A stretch of DNA of 64,000 nt, from contig NZ_JACHJB010000004.1 of assembly GCF_014207745.1 (NCBI RefSeq), positions 744,001 through 808,000 of the forward strand, in the 5' to 3' direction. Of this stretch, positions 28,435-40,070 are shown piece after piece. Within the stretch, counting starts at the first letter, position 1; the number at the start of each line of letters is the position of its first letter. The position numbers were made by a program, and so were the translations under genes. The notes below the pieces were generated by a model, which was not told the origin of the DNA, made no database searches, and was given only the letters and a program-made list of their open reading frames with translations. This DNA comes from Nonomuraea muscovyensis (GTDB lineage Bacteria; Actinomycetota; Actinomycetes; Streptosporangiales; Streptosporangiaceae).

Positions 28435-28631
28435 CATACGGCCGGTCACTCGGACGGATCACTCCAGCAGGTCGCTTCGCAGCGGAGCAGATCACTCCGA
28501 CCGGCCACCCCCCACCGGACCAGGCACTACGGCCAGTCACTTCCCGCCGAAGCGGGCACTCCGGCGGCCCACTCCGACCGATCGCTCACGCCGGACCAGG
28601 TCATTCCAGCAGGTCACTCCAGCAGACCACT

Positions 28632-28865
28632 CCGGGCCGGGTGCCCCGGGGCGGGCCGGGTGCCTCGCTCCGGGCCGGGTGCCCCGGGGCGGGCCGGGTG
28701 CCCCGGGGCGGGCCGGGTGCCCCGGGGCGGGCCGGGTGCCCCGGGGCGGGCCGGGTGCCCCGGGGCGGGCCGGGTGCCCCGGGGCGGGCCGGGTGCCCCG
28801 GGGCGGGCCGGGTGCCCCGGGGCGGGCCGGGTGCCTCGGGGCGGGCCGGGTGCCTCGGGGCGGGT
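28632..28865. repeat. 19-bp tandem array, about 12 copies
   Basis: Units start at 28643 and every 19 bp to 28852; the consensus is GCCCCGGGGCGGGCCGGGT. Nine units are identical and the second and the last two carry substitutions. Extreme GC and the phase shift of 1 every unit make three long artificial frames on both strands. The flanks (28440-28630 and 28866-28930) hold degenerate copies of a GTCACTCC-type motif, the last one reaching the rlmN stop codon. Confidence 0.92.
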
Positions 28866-28925
28866 CACTCCGTCGCCGACTTGAGTCACTCGGCGACGGG
28901 ACGAGTCATTCTGCGGCGGGACGGG

Positions 28926-30026
28926 TCATTCTGCGGCGGCGAGCTGGCCGCAGGCACCGTCGATCTCGCGGCCGCGCGTGTCGCGGACCGTCACCGGCAC
29001 GCCGTGGAACTGCAGGCGCCGCACGAACGCCCGCTCGTCCTCCGGGCGGGAGGCCGTCCACTTCGAGCCCGGCGTCGGGTTGAGCGGGATCAGGTTGACG
29101 TGCACCAACTTGTTCTTGACCAGCTTGCCAAGCAGGTCGGCGCGCCACTCCTGGTCGTTGACGTCCTTGATGAGGGCGTACTCGATCGACACGCGCCGCT
29201 TGGTCCGCGCCGCGTACGCCCAGGCCGCGTCGAGCACCTCCGACACCTTCCAGCGCGTGTTGATCGGCACCAGCGTGTCGCGTAGTTCGTCGTCGGGCGC
29301 GTGCAGGGACAGGGCGAGCGTCACCGGCAGGCCCTCGTCGGCGAGCTTGCCGATCGCGGGCACCAGACCGACCGTGGAGACCGTGACACCGCGCGCAGAG
29401 ATGCCGAGCCCGTGCGGAGCCGGCTCCACCATGCGGCGGACGGCGCCGATGACCTGCTTGTAGTTGGCCAGCGGCTCGCCCATGCCCATGAACACGACGT
29501 TGCTGACCCGGCCCGGCCCGCCCGGCACCTCGCCGGCGGCCAGGGCGCGGGCGCCCGAGACGACCTGCTCGACGATCTCGGCCGTGGACATGTTGCGCGT
29601 CAGCCCGGCCTGGCCGGTGGCGCAGAACGGGCAGTTCATCCCGCAGCCCGCCTGCGACGACACGCACATCGTCACCCGGTCGGGGTAACGCATGAGCACA
29701 GACTCCACCAGCGCGCCGTCGAACAGCCGCCAGAGCGTCTTGCGCGTGGTGCCCCCGTCGGTGGTGAGCTCCTTGACCGGGGTGAGCAGCGGCGGCAGCA
29801 GCGTCGCCAGCCTGTCGCGGGAGGCGGCGGGCAGGTCGGTCATCGCCTGCACGTCGGCGGTGAGCCGCTCGAAGTAGTGGCGCGACAACTGGTCGGCGCG
29901 GAACGCCTTCTCGCCCAGCTCGGCGACCGCCGTGCGGCGGTCCGCCATCGACAGGTCGGCCAGGTGCCTGGCGGGCTTGGCCCGGCGCGGCGCGACAAAG
30001 GTGAGCTGGCCTGGCTGCTGGGACAC
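28926..30026 (-). CDS. rlmN: Dual-specificity 23S rRNA/tRNA adenine-C2 methyltransferase
   Basis: A 366-residue radical-SAM enzyme with the CxxxCxxC cluster in [12 protein letters not shown] (~125) and catalytic cysteines in CVSSQAGC and near the C-terminus (DIDGACGQL). It methylates A2503 of 23S rRNA and A37 of some tRNAs. GTG at 30026 with AAGG ~8 nt upstream. It sits downstream of cdsA as in other actinobacteria, although a SUFU gene and repeats now separate them. Confidence 0.92.
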   Translation of the reverse strand: MSQQPGQLTFVAPRRAKPARHLADLSMADRRTAVAELGEKAFRADQLSRHYFERLTADVQAMTDLPAASRDRLATLLPPLLTPVKELTTDGGTTRKTLWRLFDGALVESVLMRYPDRVTMCVSSQAGCGMNCPFCATGQAGLTRNMSTAEIVEQVVSGARALAAGEVPGGPGRVSNVVFMGMGEPLANYKQVIGAVRRMVEPAPHGLGISARGVTVSTVGLVPAIGKLADEGLPVTLALSLHAPDDELRDTLVPINTRWKVSEVLDAAWAYAARTKRRVSIEYALIKDVNDQEWRADLLGKLVKNKLVHVNLIPLNPTPGSKWTASRPEDERAFVRRLQFHGVPVTVRDTRGREIDGACGQLAAAE

Positions 30027-30099
30027 GGGACTGCCTTCTGCTAGAGGGTTACCGACCAGGGTAGTGAACGCTCGGGCCACCCCGCGCCATTCCACCGTG

Positions 30100-30410
30100 A
30101 CGGTTGCAGCGGCACCGCCCCGCCGTCCGAGCCACCCACCCTCAGGCCGCCCGCCGTACAGACGCCCCCGTACAGACCACCCCGCCCCACAGCCAGTCCG
30201 CCTCGCCGCACAGACGGCTCGCCGCACAGACCGCCCCCGCCGTCCGGACCATGCCCACCCCACGGACCACCTCGCCGCGCAGACCACCTCGCCGCGCAGG
30301 CCGCCCCCGCCGCACGCCACACCCCGCCCTACAGATCGCGCCTCGCCGTACGGACGCCCCTCCGCGCGCCTCCCGCACAGGCCGCCCTTGCCGTACGGGT
30401 CGCCTGAGGT
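30100..30410. repeat. Degenerate short repeats in the rlmN/SUFU gap
   Basis: Roughly 300 bp built from variations of GCCGCACAGACCGCCC and CTCGCCGCGCAG, with spacing of about 15-20 bp. No gene or clear signal is seen; apparent frames are biased by the repeat. Confidence 0.55.
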
Positions 30411-30437
30411 CATCGGCCGTTCTACAGTCATTGTCGT

Positions 30438-31460
30438 ATGGCGATTTTCCGGTCGGCGTCTGGCGAGGGGCGGACCGAGGTCGTCCTCACCGCCGGCAAC
30501 CCGTACGGCAGCCGGACACTCGTGGTCGAACGAGACGAGGACGCCTCGGCGGCCTACCTGTGCTCTCCCGACGGCACCGTGCACGGCGCCGTGTGGCTCG
30601 CCAACCACCGGCCCGCCCCGGCGACGATCGATCCGGCCAGGGTCTCCGCCGGCCTGCCGCCCGTGATGCACGCCCCCGCCACGACGCACCCCGACGGCCG
30701 CCGCCCGCTCGGGCCGCTGACCGCGTTGTGGTTCGAGGAGGGCGACGGGGTCGCGATCTACGAGGACGACGACCTCCTCGCGGTGATCCCCGGCTGGGCC
30801 GACATGAGCAGGGGGATGCCCGGCTACGCCCGTGACGCCGTGGGTGAGACGCCGTTCGCCTGGGCGCTGTCCGAGGCGCTCGAAGGGCTGGGGCCGCGCC
30901 TCGCCAACGCCCGCTCCTACTGGCGGTGGCGGCACTCGCCGGGGTCGTGGCCGTCGTTCCAGCAGTTCGTGCTGGGCCATCTCGACCGGGTGCTCGGACC
31001 GGCGGGCCGCTACTGGGACGTGAGCGGCGAGCGGCTGCCCACCGTCGGCGTCACCGAGCGCCCCCCGCACGCGGGCCGCGCGGTCACGGTGCTGTCCACC
31101 GTGGGCATGAGCTGCCAGCGCATGCCCACGGTCGAGCAGTGGATCGACAAGCCCGACGCCTACGCCCGCATCGAACTGGCCGTGGCCACCCGCGACGACC
31201 CGCGCGAGGCGGCGCTGCTGCTGGTGTGGCTGTCGCAGTATCCGTGGCACTCGGTCACCTGGCTCGGTCACGGGCACACGGCCAAGTGGTATCACGAGCC
31301 GTCGACGTTCCCGCTGGGGCCGCAGTACGCCGGGGTGCTCATGCTGGCCGATCAGCCGGGTATGCCGCACATGTCAGGGTTCACGTTCGGCGGCGAGGGC
31401 GTTCGCTGGCTGTGGCTCGTACCCGTGACCGCCCAGCAGTTGGAGGAGCACCGCCACTAG
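30438..31460 (+). CDS. Suppressor-of-fused (SUFU) domain protein
   Basis: A 340-residue protein. The C-terminal ~170 residues ([16 protein letters not shown] ... [28 protein letters not shown] ... [10 protein letters not shown] ... [14 protein letters not shown]) match the SUFU domain (PF05076), present in many bacterial proteins and sometimes in polymorphic-toxin immunity proteins. The N-terminal part is unassigned. No toxin gene is next to it, so an immunity role has no local support. Confidence 0.7.
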   Translation: MAIFRSASGEGRTEVVLTAGNPYGSRTLVVERDEDASAAYLCSPDGTVHGAVWLANHRPAPATIDPARVSAGLPPVMHAPATTHPDGRRPLGPLTALWFEEGDGVAIYEDDDLLAVIPGWADMSRGMPGYARDAVGETPFAWALSEALEGLGPRLANARSYWRWRHSPGSWPSFQQFVLGHLDRVLGPAGRYWDVSGERLPTVGVTERPPHAGRAVTVLSTVGMSCQRMPTVEQWIDKPDAYARIELAVATRDDPREAALLLVWLSQYPWHSVTWLGHGHTAKWYHEPSTFPLGPQYAGVLMLADQPGMPHMSGFTFGGEGVRWLWLVPVTAQQLEEHRH

Positions 31461-31824
31461 CCCCACCCGGTGGCGGCCGGGAGTCTCGCCGGTCACCAAC
31501 GCCTCGCGGAGATGCTGAACCCGAGGCCACCGAGATGATGTCCGCAGCACCGCGGCGGTCAGCCGGACGCCGAGCACGCGGATCTCGTGTTCCCCACCTC
31601 GGGACGACCCCGACATGTCGGCCGCGCTGCACGAACCAGGCGAGGAAACCTTGACGACGCTGCGACACTCGAAGACTCCGCGGCCGGGGGCCGCCACCGT
31701 CCCGTCCCGCAGGTCGGCCCGCCCTCCCCCGGACGCCACCCACCGACGGCATCCGCCGCCGAAAGCATCCGGCGTCAGACAGCCCCCGCCACCGGGAACA
31801 CCCCGTGGCAGACTGCTCCCGGCG
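31461..31824. other. 364-bp gap between SUFU and cdsA genes
   Basis: The genes converge here. I see no coding sequence with normal third-position bias, no strong hairpin-T signal and no clear tandem repeat. Confidence 0.5.
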
Positions 31825-32664
31825 TCAGAAGAACCACGACAGCAGCAACCAGACCGGCACCAGCGTCGTCACCAGCGAGTCGAGCCGGTCCATCAGCCCG
31901 CCATGGCCCGGCAGGATCGAGCCGAGATCCTTGATGCCGAGATCCCGTTTGATCATCGACTCGATCAGGTCGCCCGCGGTCGCCAGCATCGCGGCCAGCA
32001 CACCGATCAGCGCACCCTGCCAGATCGCCCCGTCGAACAGCCAGACGACCAGCCACGCCCCCACCGCCATGCACGCGATGACGGACCCGGCGAACCCCTC
32101 CCACGTCTTCTTCGGGCTGATGACGCTCATCTTGTGCCGCCCGAACAGCACACCCGCGATGTAGCCGCCGATGTCGCTCGCCACGGTCACCGCGATGAAC
32201 ACGACCACCCGGCTCTTCCCGTCCGGCGGCGCCAGCAGCAGCGCGACGAACCCCGCCAGCAAGGGGGGATAGGCCAGCAGGAACACCGACGCCGTCGCGT
32301 CCCGCACGTAGCCGTCCGTGCCGTCGCTGAACATCCGCCAGATCAGCAACACGAAGGTGAACACCACGAACGTGCCCAGCAGCCAGACCGGCCCACCCCA
32401 GTAAGCCCCGGCCTGCATGGCGGCCAGCGCCGCCAGCACCGGCACGACGGGCACCCGGATGCCACGCGTCGCGAACGCCCGCACCAGTTCCACCGTGCCG
32501 ACTCCGACGGCCGCCACGACCACGAGCAGGAAGAGCTCCTTGATCGTGTAGAGAGAGGCGATGACCAGCGTGCCCAGCCCCACGCCCACCGCGATCGCGG
32601 CGGGCAGGTTTCTCCCGGTACGGCTGCCGCCGCTCGGGCTGCTGCCAGCCGTACGTTCTTCCAC
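31825..32664 (-). CDS. cdsA: Phosphatidate cytidylyltransferase
   Basis: A 279-residue membrane enzyme with about seven helices and the CDP-alcohol signature near the C-terminus (S.KKTWEGF ... GDLIESMIKRDLGIKDLG ... PGHGGLMDRLDS). It makes CDP-diacylglycerol, the precursor of phosphatidylinositol, cardiolipin and PE. It follows frr at the usual position, after a hairpin. Confidence 0.93.
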   Translation of the reverse strand: MEERTAGSSPSGGSRTGRNLPAAIAVGVGLGTLVIASLYTIKELFLLVVVAAVGVGTVELVRAFATRGIRVPVVPVLAALAAMQAGAYWGGPVWLLGTFVVFTFVLLIWRMFSDGTDGYVRDATASVFLLAYPPLLAGFVALLLAPPDGKSRVVVFIAVTVASDIGGYIAGVLFGRHKMSVISPKKTWEGFAGSVIACMAVGAWLVVWLFDGAIWQGALIGVLAAMLATAGDLIESMIKRDLGIKDLGSILPGHGGLMDRLDSLVTTLVPVWLLLSWFF

Positions 32665-32680
32665 TGAGACTCTCCATGTG

Positions 32681-32710
32681 CCACGGCCCTCGCCGCGAGG
32701 CGAGGGCCGT
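32681..32710 (-). terminator. Perfect hairpin after frr
   Basis: CACGGCCCTCGCC (32681-32693) pairs perfectly with GGCGAGGGCCGTG (32698-32710) around a GCGA loop. There is no T-run on the transcribed side, as in many actinobacterial terminators. It may partly separate frr from cdsA. Confidence 0.65.
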
Positions 32711-32720
32711 GCGGCGCCGC

Positions 32721-33278
32721 TCAGACCTCGAGCAGCTCGGCTTCCTTGTGCTTGAGCAACTCGTCGATCTTGGCGACGTGCTTCTGCGTGATGTCGTCGA
32801 GCTCTTTCTCGGCGCGCCGGACCTCGTCCTCGCCGGCGTCGCCATCCTTGATCATCTTGTCAAGGATCTCCTTGGCCGTACGACGGATGTTGCGCACCGA
32901 CACCTTGGCGTGCTCGCCCTTGTTCCGGGCGACCTTGATGTACTCCTTGCGGCGCTCCTCCGAAAGCTCGGGGAACGAGACCCGGATCACCGCGCCGTCG
33001 TTGCCCGGGTTGACGCCCAGGTCGGAGTCGCGGATCGCCTTTTCGATCGCGGCCATCGAGCCCTTGTCGTAGGGCTGGATGATGACCATGCGGGCCTCGG
33101 GCACGTGGAACGAGGCCAGCTGCTGGATCGGTGTCGGCGAACCGTAGTACTCGGCACTGATCTTGTTGAACATGGAGGGGGTGACACGACCCGTGCGGAT
33201 GCCCGCGAAGTCCTCCTTCGCGACCGACACGGCCTTGTCCATCTTTTCCTCGGCTTCGAGGAGAGTTTCGTCGATCAC
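32721..33278 (-). CDS. frr: Ribosome recycling factor
   Basis: 185 residues, full family length, with the RRF hallmark [11 protein letters not shown] and [16 protein letters not shown], and the C-terminal helix [21 protein letters not shown]. Splits post-termination ribosomes with EF-G. GTG start at 33278; 42 bp after pyrH, same strand. Confidence 0.96.
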   Translation of the reverse strand: MIDETLLEAEEKMDKAVSVAKEDFAGIRTGRVTPSMFNKISAEYYGSPTPIQQLASFHVPEARMVIIQPYDKGSMAAIEKAIRDSDLGVNPGNDGAVIRVSFPELSEERRKEYIKVARNKGEHAKVSVRNIRRTAKEILDKMIKDGDAGEDEVRRAEKELDDITQKHVAKIDELLKHKEAELLEV

Positions 33279-33320
33279 AGCGGCTCCCTGTCTTCTAGCT
33301 GGCGGATCGGGCTCGCTCCG

Positions 33321-34148
<828 letters not shown>

Positions 34149-34154
34149 TCAAGC

Positions 34155-34985
34155 CTAAGCCTGACCGACCTTGAAGCGAACGAACCCGAGTACCTCGACG
34201 CCGTTCTCCTCCGCGTACTTGCCCACGCTCTTCTTGTTGTCCTTGACGAACGCCTGCTGGAGCAGAGTGAAGTCCTTGTACCAGCCGTTGACGCGGCCTT
34301 CGACGATCTTGCCGATGGCGGCCTCGGGCTTGCCCTCCTCGCGGGTCATCTCCTCGAAGAGCTTGCGCTCCTTCTCGATGACCTCGCCCGGCACGGCGGC
34401 GGCGTTGAGGTACTGCGGGGCCATCGCGGCGGCGTGCTGCGCGATGTCCTTGGCCACGTCGGCGTTGGGCTTGTCGAGCTGCACGAGCACGCCGACGGCC
34501 GGCGGCAGCGCCGGGTCGGTGCGGTGCATGTAGGCGCCGATGTAGCCGCCCTCCAGCACCGCGAAGCGGCGGACCTCGATCTTCTCTCCGAGCGCGGCGT
34601 TGGCGATGTCGAGGTGCTCCTTGACGGTCTTGCCGTCGAAGGAGGACTCCAGCAGGGACGCCACGTCGGCCGGCTTGGTGGCCAGCACGTGCTCGACGAC
34701 CTGGGCGGCCAGTTCCTGGAAACGCTCGCCCTTGGCGACGAAGTCGGTCTCGCAGTTGAGCTCGACCAGCGCGGCGGCGTCGCCGTCCTGCTTGAGCGCG
34801 ACCAGGCCGTTGGAGGCGGTGCGCGTCTCGCGCTTGCCCACGTCCTTGGCGCCCTTGAGACGCAGCAGCTCGATGGCGCGGTCGAAGTCGCCGTCGGCCT
34901 CCTCGAGCGCCTTCTTGCAGTCCATCATGCCGGCAGCGGTGATCTCGCGAAGCCGCTTGACGTCGGCCATGTTCACGGAAGCCAT
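34155..34985 (-). CDS. tsf: Elongation factor Ts
   Basis: 276 residues with the N-terminal UBA-like domain and TDFVAKGERFQELA and DIAQHAAAMAPQYL signatures of EF-Ts, the nucleotide exchanger for EF-Tu. ATG at 34985 with GAGGAAA 7 nt upstream; ATG at 34970 is possible. Unusually, rpsB ends more than 1 kb upstream (see the repeats between). Confidence 0.95.
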   Translation of the reverse strand: MASVNMADVKRLREITAAGMMDCKKALEEADGDFDRAIELLRLKGAKDVGKRETRTASNGLVALKQDGDAAALVELNCETDFVAKGERFQELAAQVVEHVLATKPADVASLLESSFDGKTVKEHLDIANAALGEKIEVRRFAVLEGGYIGAYMHRTDPALPPAVGVLVQLDKPNADVAKDIAQHAAAMAPQYLNAAAVPGEVIEKERKLFEEMTREEGKPEAAIGKIVEGRVNGWYKDFTLLQQAFVKDNKKSVGKYAEENGVEVLGFVRFKVGQA

Positions 34986-35099
34986 TGCTTTTTCCTCGTG
35001 GGATTTCGTCGTGGATCGGGTGGGCGCCGAGGGTCCGGCGCTCATCCTTTGTCGTACGGCCGGCGGGCGCCGTACTGGAGCTTGGCTTGCTCGGTCACT

Positions 35100-35640
35100 A
35101 ACCCGAGCCGGTGGCCGCCCACCCGAGCCGTCGGGCTCTGGCCGGCGACCGTGATGTGCGGTCCGTCGATGTACGTGCTGTCGATTCGTAGTCCGTCGGT
35201 AGGCGGCCCATCGGCACGCGGCCCGGGGATCGGCGACCCGTCGGCACATGGCCTGTCGGAACGCGCTCCGTCGATCGGCGGCCAGCCGGTACGCGGTCGG
35301 TCGGCACCGAGTCCGACGCCTCGCCCGGTGCCGGCGGCCGAGAGCCTTCGCCCCGGCCCCGAGCTACCGCCCCAGGCCCTGACCTCAGGCCGACTACCCA
35401 AGCAACCGCCCGGAGCCCAGACCCCGGACCGGCTGCTCAAGCCACCACCCTGAACCCAGACCTCAGGTCGGCCGGCCAGGCCACCACACCAAGCCCAGAC
35501 CTCAGGTCGGCTGCTCAAGCCACCACCCCCAAGCTCTGGCCCCAGGCCGGCCACCCGGACCACCACCCTGAGCCTCGACTCCAGGTCGGCCACTCTCGCC
35601 ACCGCCCCGAGCCGACAGCCCCGAACTGCTTCGGTCGATC
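35100..35640. repeat. Two degenerate tandem arrays between rpsB and tsf (18 bp and 39 bp)
   Basis: From about 35160 to 35300 a GTCGGCACGCGGCCC-like unit recurs at ~18-bp steps. From about 35380 to 35600 a 39-bp unit with the core CCTCAGGTCGG recurs at 35382, 35421, 35461, 35500, 35540 and 35579, giving a 13-residue repeat in one minus-strand frame. No conventional gene is seen in the ~1.04-kb spacer. Confidence 0.75.
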
Positions 35641-35880
35641 TGAGCCCTCAAGCCCACCCATCGGGCAGACCCCGGACCCTCCACCGGCCGTCAGCCTGGG
35701 CCTTCAGCACCTGACCTTCGGCCCAGCCTCACCAGTCACGAACCTTCACTACGAACGCTGCGACCCTGACCCCTCGGACCAGGCCACCAGCCCCGGCCTC
35801 TACCGAGACCCTGGACCACGGCCCCTGCCCCGAAGCGCCGGAGCCTCACCCGGGCCGCGCTCCCAGCCCCGGCCGTCGGG

Positions 35881-35916
35881 GTTCTGGCCCTCACACCTCG
35901 CGGCGAGGGGCCAGAA
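35881..35916 (-). terminator. Hairpin downstream of rpsB
   Basis: GTTCTGGCCCTC (35881-35892) pairs with GAGGGGCCAGAAC (35904-35916) with one bulged base. It lies ~110 bp after the rpsB stop and has no T-run. It could end or attenuate rpsB transcripts before the repeats. Confidence 0.5.
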
Positions 35917-36027
35917 CCTCCGGTCGTGAGCCGGAGCCAAGAGCCAATCGTGCCTCCTGGCCGCCGGCCCGACGCGGTCGGGCCGGAAGCTCGGAGCCGG
36001 ACCAGGACGGACCCAGCACCTGACAGG

Positions 36028-36978
<951 letters not shown>

Positions 36979-37394
36979 GTGCTGGTCCTCCAGGTCTGGG
37001 CGCCGTGGCGGGCAGGGCGCCATTCTCGGTTGTGTCGCGGCAGCCCGGCGGCTACCGCCCTGATGCCCCGAACCGCTCCAGCCGAGCCGAAACCCGGACC
37101 GATGGTGCGATCCGCGATGGGGCATGCGAAGTCGGCCTGTGGTGACAGGCCACCGGAAAGTCTACCTCCCGCGCCGCCCCCACCTGACCGCCTGAGGTCA
37201 ACACTCCCCTGCCGTCAGCCACCCCGCGAGCCCCACAGCCTGCAGCAAGAGATCACCAGTCGCCACGAGCCCGCGGTCGGCACATGGTCCGGCCCACCGC
37301 TGACGCCGAGCCCACGCCGGCGACCACATCGACCCTCGAGGTCGCAGCTCCCTTCGACAACCCGCACATTGCCGGACCCGCCTTCCGGCAAGCC

Positions 37395-37545
37395 CACCCC
37401 AGCATGCCCACATCACCAGAGCACACGTCCCGCAGGCCCCACACCACCAAGGCACACATCCCATAGCCCACACCACACGGGGGGCACATCCCATAGCCCG
37501 CACCACACAGGGCACACATCTCTCAGCCCAGACCACCAGGCCGAA
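37395..37545. repeat. 30-bp tandem array upstream of rpsB
   Basis: CAC[AG]TCCC recurs at about 37395, 37425, 37455, 37485 and 37515; the best-conserved units contain CACATCCCATAGCCC. It lies in the ~670-bp gap between rpsB and the ArsR gene, in which I see no gene. Confidence 0.75.
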
Positions 37546-37650
37546 CCGTCCAGGAGCCCCACACATCAACCCACGACGGGGCCGCACCCCGGTACTCCCG
37601 CCTCGGTGCCCCCACATCGATGGTCAACCCGGAAGCCCCGACACGACGGG

Positions 37651-38265
37651 TCACCTGGCGTCATGGTCCTCGGTGGGCAGACCCGGCACAGGTCTCGGCA
37701 CCTGCGGGAAGAGGTTGACCTGCGCCTCCGCGATCCTGGCACCACTCGGGGCGTCTTCAGCGCTCCGGTGCTGAGCGACGTACGGCCGGAGCAGCTTCTC
37801 GATCTCCGTGTTCAGCCACGCCAACTCGGCCGCGTCGACCCGGAGCGACGTACGGCTGAACCGGGTGGCGTCACGCCACTCTTTCGGCAACTGGTCGATG
37901 CCGGCCAGCGCCCGCTCCCCCTCTTCGTTCGCCGCCCTGCGGACCGCCTGGATGAGCAGCCCCTTCGCCTCTCGCACCTCCGGCTGGTCGTCGGGGCGCA
38001 CACCGACGCTGAAGGGCCGGTCCACGGCGCGCCACAGACGCTCCCTACCGTCCCCGCGTGGCTGCGCATCTTCCACGAATCCGTACTTCGCCAGCATGCG
38101 CAGGTGATAGCTGGCGGCGCTCGGGGTGATGCCGGCCACCTCGGCGACCTCGGTAGCCGTCGCAGACCCTCCCATGCCGAGCCTGTTCAGGATGGCGAGC
38201 CTCGCCGGATGCGCCAGTGCCCGCATCGCCTTGGGATCGCTGAGGCTCTCCCGTTCCTGCGTCAT
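37651..38265 (-). CDS. ArsR-type winged-helix transcriptional regulator
   Basis: 204 residues: an N-terminal winged HTH (MRALAHPARLAILNRLG ... TATEVAEVAGITPSAASYHLRMLAKYGFVED, ~12-70) and a C-terminal helical region. No metal-binding cysteine motif, so the signal is probably not a metal. ATG at 38265 chosen; an in-frame start at 38331 would cover the operators. Divergent from an MFS exporter, which it very likely represses together with itself. Confidence 0.85.
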   Translation of the reverse strand: MTQERESLSDPKAMRALAHPARLAILNRLGMGGSATATEVAEVAGITPSAASYHLRMLAKYGFVEDAQPRGDGRERLWRAVDRPFSVGVRPDDQPEVREAKGLLIQAVRRAANEEGERALAGIDQLPKEWRDATRFSRTSLRVDAAELAWLNTEIEKLLRPYVAQHRSAEDAPSGARIAEAQVNLFPQVPRPVPGLPTEDHDAR

Positions 38266-38293
38266 GCGCCCCAAGGTACCCCGATCACGATAC

Positions 38294-38351
38294 GAAGCAT
38301 TGCTTTCATAACTATGAAGCAATACCTTCACGCTTATGAAGCGAATCCTTC
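38294..38351. promoter_or_regulatory. Three 14-bp operators at exact 22-bp steps
   Basis: GAAGCATTGCTTTC (38294-38307), GAAGCAATACCTTC (38316-38329) and GAAGCGAATCCTTC (38338-38351) share GAAGC-N4-5-CTTC-type dyads in identical phase on the helix. They fill the gap between the ArsR-type gene and the MFS gene and are the obvious binding sites of this regulator. The third covers the first codons of the annotated MFS frame. Confidence 0.75.
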
Positions 38352-39943
38352 AGAGTTTGTCTCCCCAGAAGCAGGCGCCCCTGTTCCAGCAGAACCCAGT
38401 GCCCCCCTCCCGGCACGGACCAGCGGCCCCGTCCCACCGCATAGCCGTTGACGCTCCCCCACCGCAGGAGGCCATCACCTCACCGACACAACGGGGCGGC
38501 GCCTCGCCCCACCCTCCGCACAGCGGAACCAGCGCCTTCGAGCCTCACCACACCACTCCCCAAAGTCACCACCCCACCGCTGCAGACGACCGCGCCGCTG
38601 CCCCAGATCACCGCACCCTGCTCCTTGATCACTCCGCCAGCCCCACAAGACCCACCAGCACCACCGACTCCAGCGGCTCGATCGCGTCCCTGCCGGCCCC
38701 GTCCGCGGCCCCTCTCCACAAACAACGCGACTATCGGCTCCTCTGGACCGCCCGCACCATCTCCATCACCGGCTCCGAGGTGTCGAAGCTGGCCGTCCCT
38801 CTCACCGCGGTGACGTTACTCACCGCCTCCCCCGCCGAGATGGGCCTGCTCACGGCCGCCACCTCCGTACCCGCTCTGCTCTTCGGCCTCCAATCGGGCG
38901 CGATCGCGGACCGCCTCACCAGGCACCGCCCGCTCATGATCGCTTGCGAGCTGGCCTCCTGCGCCGCCGCGCTGACCGTCCCTCTTGCCTGGTGGCTCGG
39001 CTTGCTCAACCTCACCCTTCTGATCGCGGTCGCCCTCACCATCGGCGCGGCAGGTGTACTGTTCCGGGCCGCGAACTTTCCGCACCTAGCCGCCGTCGTC
39101 TCCCCCACGCAACGGACGGAAGCCATGGCCGGCCTGAACGCCTCCTATTCGGTCGCCTCAGTGGGTGGCCCAGGCCTGGCCGGTGTCCTTGTACAGCTGC
39201 TGACCGCTCCCATCGCCGTGCTGGCGGAGGCACTGACGTTCCTGGCATCAGCCCTGCTGCTGCGCTCCATCCGCACTCCCGAGCACTCCGAACCCGCCGC
39301 GTCGCGGGGCATGTGGCGCGACGTGGCCGAAGGGCTCCGTTACAGCCTCACCCACCCGATCTTGCGAGCCCTCCTGGGCGCGGGAGTCACGATCAACTTC
39401 TTCGCAATGACGTACACGGCCGTCTACATGCTCTACATGGTCAACACTCTGGGCATCCCTCATGGGCTGATCGGAGTACTCATCGCCCTCAGTGGCCTGG
39501 GCGGTGTCCTCGGCGCATGGGCCACCTCGCGCCTGGCGAAGCGAATCGGGGAGGAACGAGTGATGCTCTTCTCCGTGCTGCTCTTCCCCATCGAGATCCT
39601 GGCTGTGGGCCTGCTCTCCGGTCCGCTCTGGTGGAAACTGGCGGTGCTCGCCCTCATGGGCACGATGACCGGCAGCATCGTGGTGGCGTACGCCACCTGC
39701 ATGGGCGCGATCACGCTGCGAGAAACCTCCCCGGAACTTCGTGGCCGCGTCAACGCGACCATGACGTTCGCCGTACAGGGCGTGATGGCCCTTGGCGGGC
39801 TGATGGGCGGCCTGCTGGCCGAGCTCGTCGGCCTGCGCCCGGTCATCATCATCTCCGCGGCCGGGATCGCACTCAGCACCATCTGGATCTGGTCGTCCCC
39901 GCTACGCGTCGCATCCCATGCGCCGACTGCCGAGCGTGGATGA
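38336..39943 (+). CDS. MFS transporter with long Pro-rich N-terminus
   Basis: 535 residues. Residues ~1-130 are low-complexity, rich in Pro, His, Thr and Ser. From LHKQRDYRLLW on it is a 12-helix major-facilitator protein of the enterobactin/macrolide exporter type (FGLQSGAIADRLTRHRPLM, the A-loop motif). ATG at 38336 is the only obvious start but lies inside an operator, so the true start may be a downstream GTG (for example 38399). Controlled by the divergent ArsR-type regulator; probably drug or metabolite export. Confidence 0.75.
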   Translation: MKRILQSLSPQKQAPLFQQNPVPPSRHGPAAPSHRIAVDAPPPQEAITSPTQRGGASPHPPHSGTSAFEPHHTTPQSHHPTAADDRAAAPDHRTLLLDHSASPTRPTSTTDSSGSIASLPAPSAAPLHKQRDYRLLWTARTISITGSEVSKLAVPLTAVTLLTASPAEMGLLTAATSVPALLFGLQSGAIADRLTRHRPLMIACELASCAAALTVPLAWWLGLLNLTLLIAVALTIGAAGVLFRAANFPHLAAVVSPTQRTEAMAGLNASYSVASVGGPGLAGVLVQLLTAPIAVLAEALTFLASALLLRSIRTPEHSEPAASRGMWRDVAEGLRYSLTHPILRALLGAGVTINFFAMTYTAVYMLYMVNTLGIPHGLIGVLIALSGLGGVLGAWATSRLAKRIGEERVMLFSVLLFPIEILAVGLLSGPLWWKLAVLALMGTMTGSIVVAYATCMGAITLRETSPELRGRVNATMTFAVQGVMALGGLMGGLLAELVGLRPVIIISAAGIALSTIWIWSSPLRVASHAPTAERG

Positions 39944-40070
39944 CTGGCTGACGACGACAGGGACGTCCACGGGGCAGCCACTCGTAGACCGTCACCCCAC
40001 GAACCCATCCATGCATGGCCCGGGTACCTCCGAGTCGCGTGGCCGCCGGGCTTCCGCACACGGCCCGCCG

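Noticed and set aside
28614-28889. Long open frames on both strands coding for Pro/Gly/Arg-rich repeats
   Set aside because: They are produced by the 19-bp GC-rich array, which gives a 19-residue period in every frame; no ribosome site or conserved start.
30438-31460. SUFU protein as immunity partner of a toxin system
   Set aside because: No toxin-like gene adjoins it; neighbours are rlmN and cdsA.
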